A DNA stretch of 64,000 nucleotides. Origin: JAVEDQ01 sp963783105. GTDB lineage: Bacteria > Actinomycetota > Actinomycetes > Frankiales > Frankiaceae. The notes under the pieces are model-generated. The model saw only the letters and a list, made by a program, of their open reading frames with translations, was not told the DNA's origin and made no database searches. The stretch spans positions 806,001 through 870,000 of the forward strand of contig CAWAMI010000003.1 in the NCBI GenBank assembly GCA_963783105.1. The letters are read 5' to 3'. The translations under genes were made by a program, and so were the position numbers. Below, piece after piece: positions 61,624 through 64,000 of the stretch (position 1 is its first letter; every line of letters starts with the position of its first letter).

Positions 61624-63026
61624 TCGGCGACCGACCCGCGGGCCGCTCCGGGCGGGGCCGCCGGCGCCTCGAGCAACGCCTCCGCCACCTTCTCCAGGCC
61701 GGCGACCCGGCTTCCCTTGACCAGGACGACGTCGTCCGCGGCTGCCTCCGACTCCAGCAGCCGGGTCGCCTCGTCGCGGTCGGCGACGTGGACGGACTCG
61801 TTCGACCAGCTGCCTTCGAGGACCGCTCCGGCGTGCACCGGCGCGGCGTCCTCCCCGACGACGACGAGCCGGTCGACGCCCAGCCGGACCGCGAGCCGGC
61901 CGATGTTCTCGTGCTCGGTCCGCGCGTCGGGCCCCAGCTCGGCCATCTGCCCCAGCACCGCCCAGCTACGGCGTCCCTTGGCGATGGCGACGAGGGCCTT
62001 GAGCGCGGCGCGCACCGATTCGGGGTTGGCGTTGTAGGCGTCGTTGACGACGGTCAACCCGTCGGCCCGCTTGGTGACCTCCATGCGCCAGCGGCTGCGG
62101 GGCGTCGCCTCGCTCAACGCACTCGCGACCTCCGCGAGGGGCAAGCCGCAGGCGAGGCCGGCGGCGGCCGCGGCCAGCGCGTTCGGCACCTGGTGCTCCC
62201 CGTAGGCCTGCAGACGGACCGGCGCGGTGCCCTCGTCCGCGGCCAGCGCGAAGACCGGCCGCCCCAGGTCGTCGAGGTCGATGCCCTCCGCCCGGACGTC
62301 GGCGGCGGCGGACTCGCCGAAGGTGTGCACGGCCGTTCCGGTGGGGGCGCGGCCGGCCATCGCGGCGACCAGCGCGTCGTCGGCGTTGAGCACGGCCACC
62401 CCGCGGGTCGCCTCGATCAGCTCGCCCTTCGCCTGGGCCGTCACCTCGCGGCTGCCGAACTCGCCGAGGTGCGCGCTGCCGATGTTGAGCACCAGACCGA
62501 CCGAGGGCGGTGCGATCCGGCACAGGCGGGCGATGTGGCCGAGGCCCCGCGCACCCATCTCGAGGACGAGGTACCGGGTGTCCTCATCGCAGGAGAGCAC
62601 GGTCAGCGGGACGCCGAGGTCGTTGTTGAACGAGCCGGGCGGCGCGACCGTGGGGCCGAGCCGCGAGAGCACCTGAGCCAGCAGGTCCTTCGTGCTGGTC
62701 TTGCCGGCGGAGCCGGTGAGGGCCACGACCCGGATGTCGGGGAGTCGCCGCAGGGCCTCGGCGGCGAGGGCCGCCATCGCCTCCTGGACGTCGTCGACGA
62801 GCACCGTCGCCCCGCCGACCGGACGGGTGCCGAGAACGGCCACCGCGCCCGCCGCCAGGGCGGCCTGCGCGAAGTCGTGGCCGTCCACCCGCTCGCCGGG
62901 CAGCGCGGCGAACAGCATCCCGGGGACGATGGTGCGCGAGTCGATGACGAGGCCGTCCGCCCGCGCCGCGGGGTCGGCCTCACTCAGCCGGCCCCCGACG
63001 GCCTCGGCCACCTCGGCCAGGGTCAT
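61620..63026 (-). CDS. murF: UDP-MurNAc-tripeptide--D-alanyl-D-alanine ligase
   Basis: MurF adds D-Ala-D-Ala to finish the pentapeptide. The 468-residue protein has the N-terminal MTLAEVAEAVGGRLSEADPA then DSRTIVPGMLFAALPGERVD, the ATP loop VALTGSAGKTSTKDLLAQVL, SFNNDLGVPLTVLSCDEDTR, YLVLEMGARGLGHIARLCRI, NIGSAHLGEFGS and VVNDAYNANPESVRAALKAL. The ATG at 63026 is preferred over the GTG at 63035 because it overlaps the murE stop as ATGA and matches family N-termini. The stop overlaps mraY. Confidence 0.96.
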   Translation of the reverse strand: MTLAEVAEAVGGRLSEADPAARADGLVIDSRTIVPGMLFAALPGERVDGHDFAQAALAAGAVAVLGTRPVGGATVLVDDVQEAMAALAAEALRRLPDIRVVALTGSAGKTSTKDLLAQVLSRLGPTVAPPGSFNNDLGVPLTVLSCDEDTRYLVLEMGARGLGHIARLCRIAPPSVGLVLNIGSAHLGEFGSREVTAQAKGELIEATRGVAVLNADDALVAAMAGRAPTGTAVHTFGESAAADVRAEGIDLDDLGRPVFALAADEGTAPVRLQAYGEHQVPNALAAAAAGLACGLPLAEVASALSEATPRSRWRMEVTKRADGLTVVNDAYNANPESVRAALKALVAIAKGRRSWAVLGQMAELGPDARTEHENIGRLAVRLGVDRLVVVGEDAAPVHAGAVLEGSWSNESVHVADRDEATRLLESEAAADDVVLVKGSRVAGLEKVAEALLEAPAAPPGAARGSVAE

Positions 63027-64000
63027 GGGGCGCACGGGGCCTCCTGCGCCGGTCGAGGCGGTCCGTCCTCGGGGTCGGACCCGTCCGCGGGGTCGGACCC
63101 GTCCGCGGCAGCATCCGAAGCCGCGGCGGCCAGCAGGCTCTCGCGCAGCACGACCCGGTCGTCGAAGGGTGCGACCCGGTCGCCGAAGTCCTGCCCGGTC
63201 TCGTGGCCCTTGCCGGCGACGACGACGGCGTCACCCGGCCGCGCACTCTCGACGGCGAGGCGGATCGCCGCGGCCCGGTCGATCTGCACCACGACCTTCC
63301 CGCGACGGTCGTCGCCGACGGTGTTCACTCCGCCCACCATGGCGTCGAGAATGGCCTGTGGATCCTCGGATCGGGGGTTGTCGCTCGTGAGGACCGCCAC
63401 ATCGGCGCCCTCGGCCGCCGCCGCACCCATCAGCGGGCGCTTGGCGCGATCCCGGTCACCTCCGCAGCCGAGCACGACGATGACGCGGCCGGGCACCACC
63501 GACCGCACGGTCGCGAGCAGCGTGCTCACGGCCGCGGGGGTGTGCGCGTAGTCGACCACGGCCAGATAGGGCTGACCGGCGTCGACCTTCTCCATCCGCC
63601 CCGGCACGCCGGCCAGCGAGGCGATCCCCTCCGCGGCCGCGTCGAGGTCCACCCCGGTCTCGGCGAGCAGCACGAGCGCGACCAGCGTGTTTGCGACGTT
63701 GAACGCCCCCGGCAGCGGCACCTCGACGTCGCGGCTGCGTCCTCCGGGCCCGCGGAGGCGGAACCGCGATCGCGTCGGCTCCAACACGACGTCCTCGGCC
63801 CACCAGCCGTTCGGCGAGCCGGGGTCGCCGGTGGCGGATACCGGCACCGCGTCGGGGCGTCGCTCGACCAGCCGCCGCCCCGCGGGGTCGTCGACGTCGA
63901 CCACCGCGACCGTGGACCGCTCGGGCGCGAACAGCAGCGCCTTGGCCTCGAAGTAGTCCTCCATCGTGGGGTGGAAGTCGAGGTGGTCCTGGCTGAGGTT
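63023..64000 (-). CDS. murE: UDP-MurNAc-tripeptide synthetase, C-terminal two thirds (5' end outside the window)
   Basis: MurE adds the third amino acid of the peptide stem. About 325 residues are visible. The frame is open to the right edge, where NLSQDHLDFHPTMEDYFEAK continues the central domain. AFNVANTLVALVLLAETGVD, VVDYAHTPAAVSTLLATVRS, VLGCGGDRDRAKRPLMGAAA and LTSDNPRSEDPQAILDAMVG follow. The DNPR motif is the known marker for enzymes that add meso-diaminopimelate, so the wall is of the meso-DAP type. GKGHETGQ near the end is also typical. The stop overlaps murF by 4 bp. The first third, including the substrate-binding domain, lies beyond the window. Confidence 0.96.
   Translation of the reverse strand, partial: NLSQDHLDFHPTMEDYFEAKALLFAPERSTVAVVDVDDPAGRRLVERRPDAVPVSATGDPGSPNGWWAEDVVLEPTRSRFRLRGPGGRSRDVEVPLPGAFNVANTLVALVLLAETGVDLDAAAEGIASLAGVPGRMEKVDAGQPYLAVVDYAHTPAAVSTLLATVRSVVPGRVIVVLGCGGDRDRAKRPLMGAAAAEGADVAVLTSDNPRSEDPQAILDAMVGGVNTVGDDRRGKVVVQIDRAAAIRLAVESARPGDAVVVAGKGHETGQDFGDRVAPFDDRVVLRESLLAAAASDAAADGSDPADGSDPEDGPPRPAQEAPCAP

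Overview
The window is a very GC-rich actinobacterial chromosome segment, most likely from Pseudonocardiales (Pseudonocardia-like). The evidence is the hisI-trpE-TrpM-trpC-trpB-trpA-lgt gene order leading to gltB, the actinobacterial division order ftsZ-pgeF-yggS-sepF-yggT-wag31, a T-box-controlled eukaryote-like ileS, MurE with the meso-DAP signature DNPR, frequent GTG starts and many 4-bp stop/start overlaps. The genus is an inference from gene content and was not checked by any search.

Layout. 1-13.9 kb (minus strand): the 5' part of gltB, a VIT-family transporter, lgt, trpA, trpB, trpC, two unknown membrane proteins, a Trp-associated membrane protein, a 14-codon mini-ORF, trpE and hisI, then a zeta-toxin/antitoxin pair, hisF and hisA (probably PriA). 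14.1-25.6 kb: a block that splits the histidine operon. It holds a DrrAB-like exporter (plus), a cupin gene remnant, a large palindrome, narGHJI (plus), and a minus-strand unit narK-hemerythrin-cupin preceded by a DosR/DevR-like box. 25.7-29.5 kb (minus): hisH, hisB, hisC, hisD. 29.6-35.1 kb: a LON-domain protein, a Pro-rich lipoprotein, a membrane protein, an ABC-2 exporter and a conserved unknown protein. 35.1-43.98 kb: dnaE, a divergent DEAD-box helicase, a Usp-like unknown, GNAT, a small membrane protein, an RluA-type pseudouridine synthase and lspA. 44.06-47.5 kb: T-box leader and ileS. 47.8-64 kb: two proteins of unknown function, then wag31, yggT, sepF, yggS, pgeF, ftsZ, murC, murG, ftsW, murD, mraY, murF and part of murE.

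How the parts work together. Three biosynthetic blocks dominate: histidine and tryptophan synthesis, respiratory nitrate reduction, and peptidoglycan synthesis with septum formation. No trpF is seen, which fits PriA acting in both the His and Trp pathways. The most unusual observations are the trpE/TrpM mini-ORF encoding two PPP motifs, coupled by TGATG overlaps on both sides; hairpin repeats with the same 47-bp period at two intra-operon gaps; toxin/antitoxin and nitrate-respiration insertions inside the his operon; the absence of a recognisable ftsQ between murC and ftsZ; and a yggT gene whose best start codon is ATC. No tRNA, rRNA, CRISPR array or insertion sequence was recognised.
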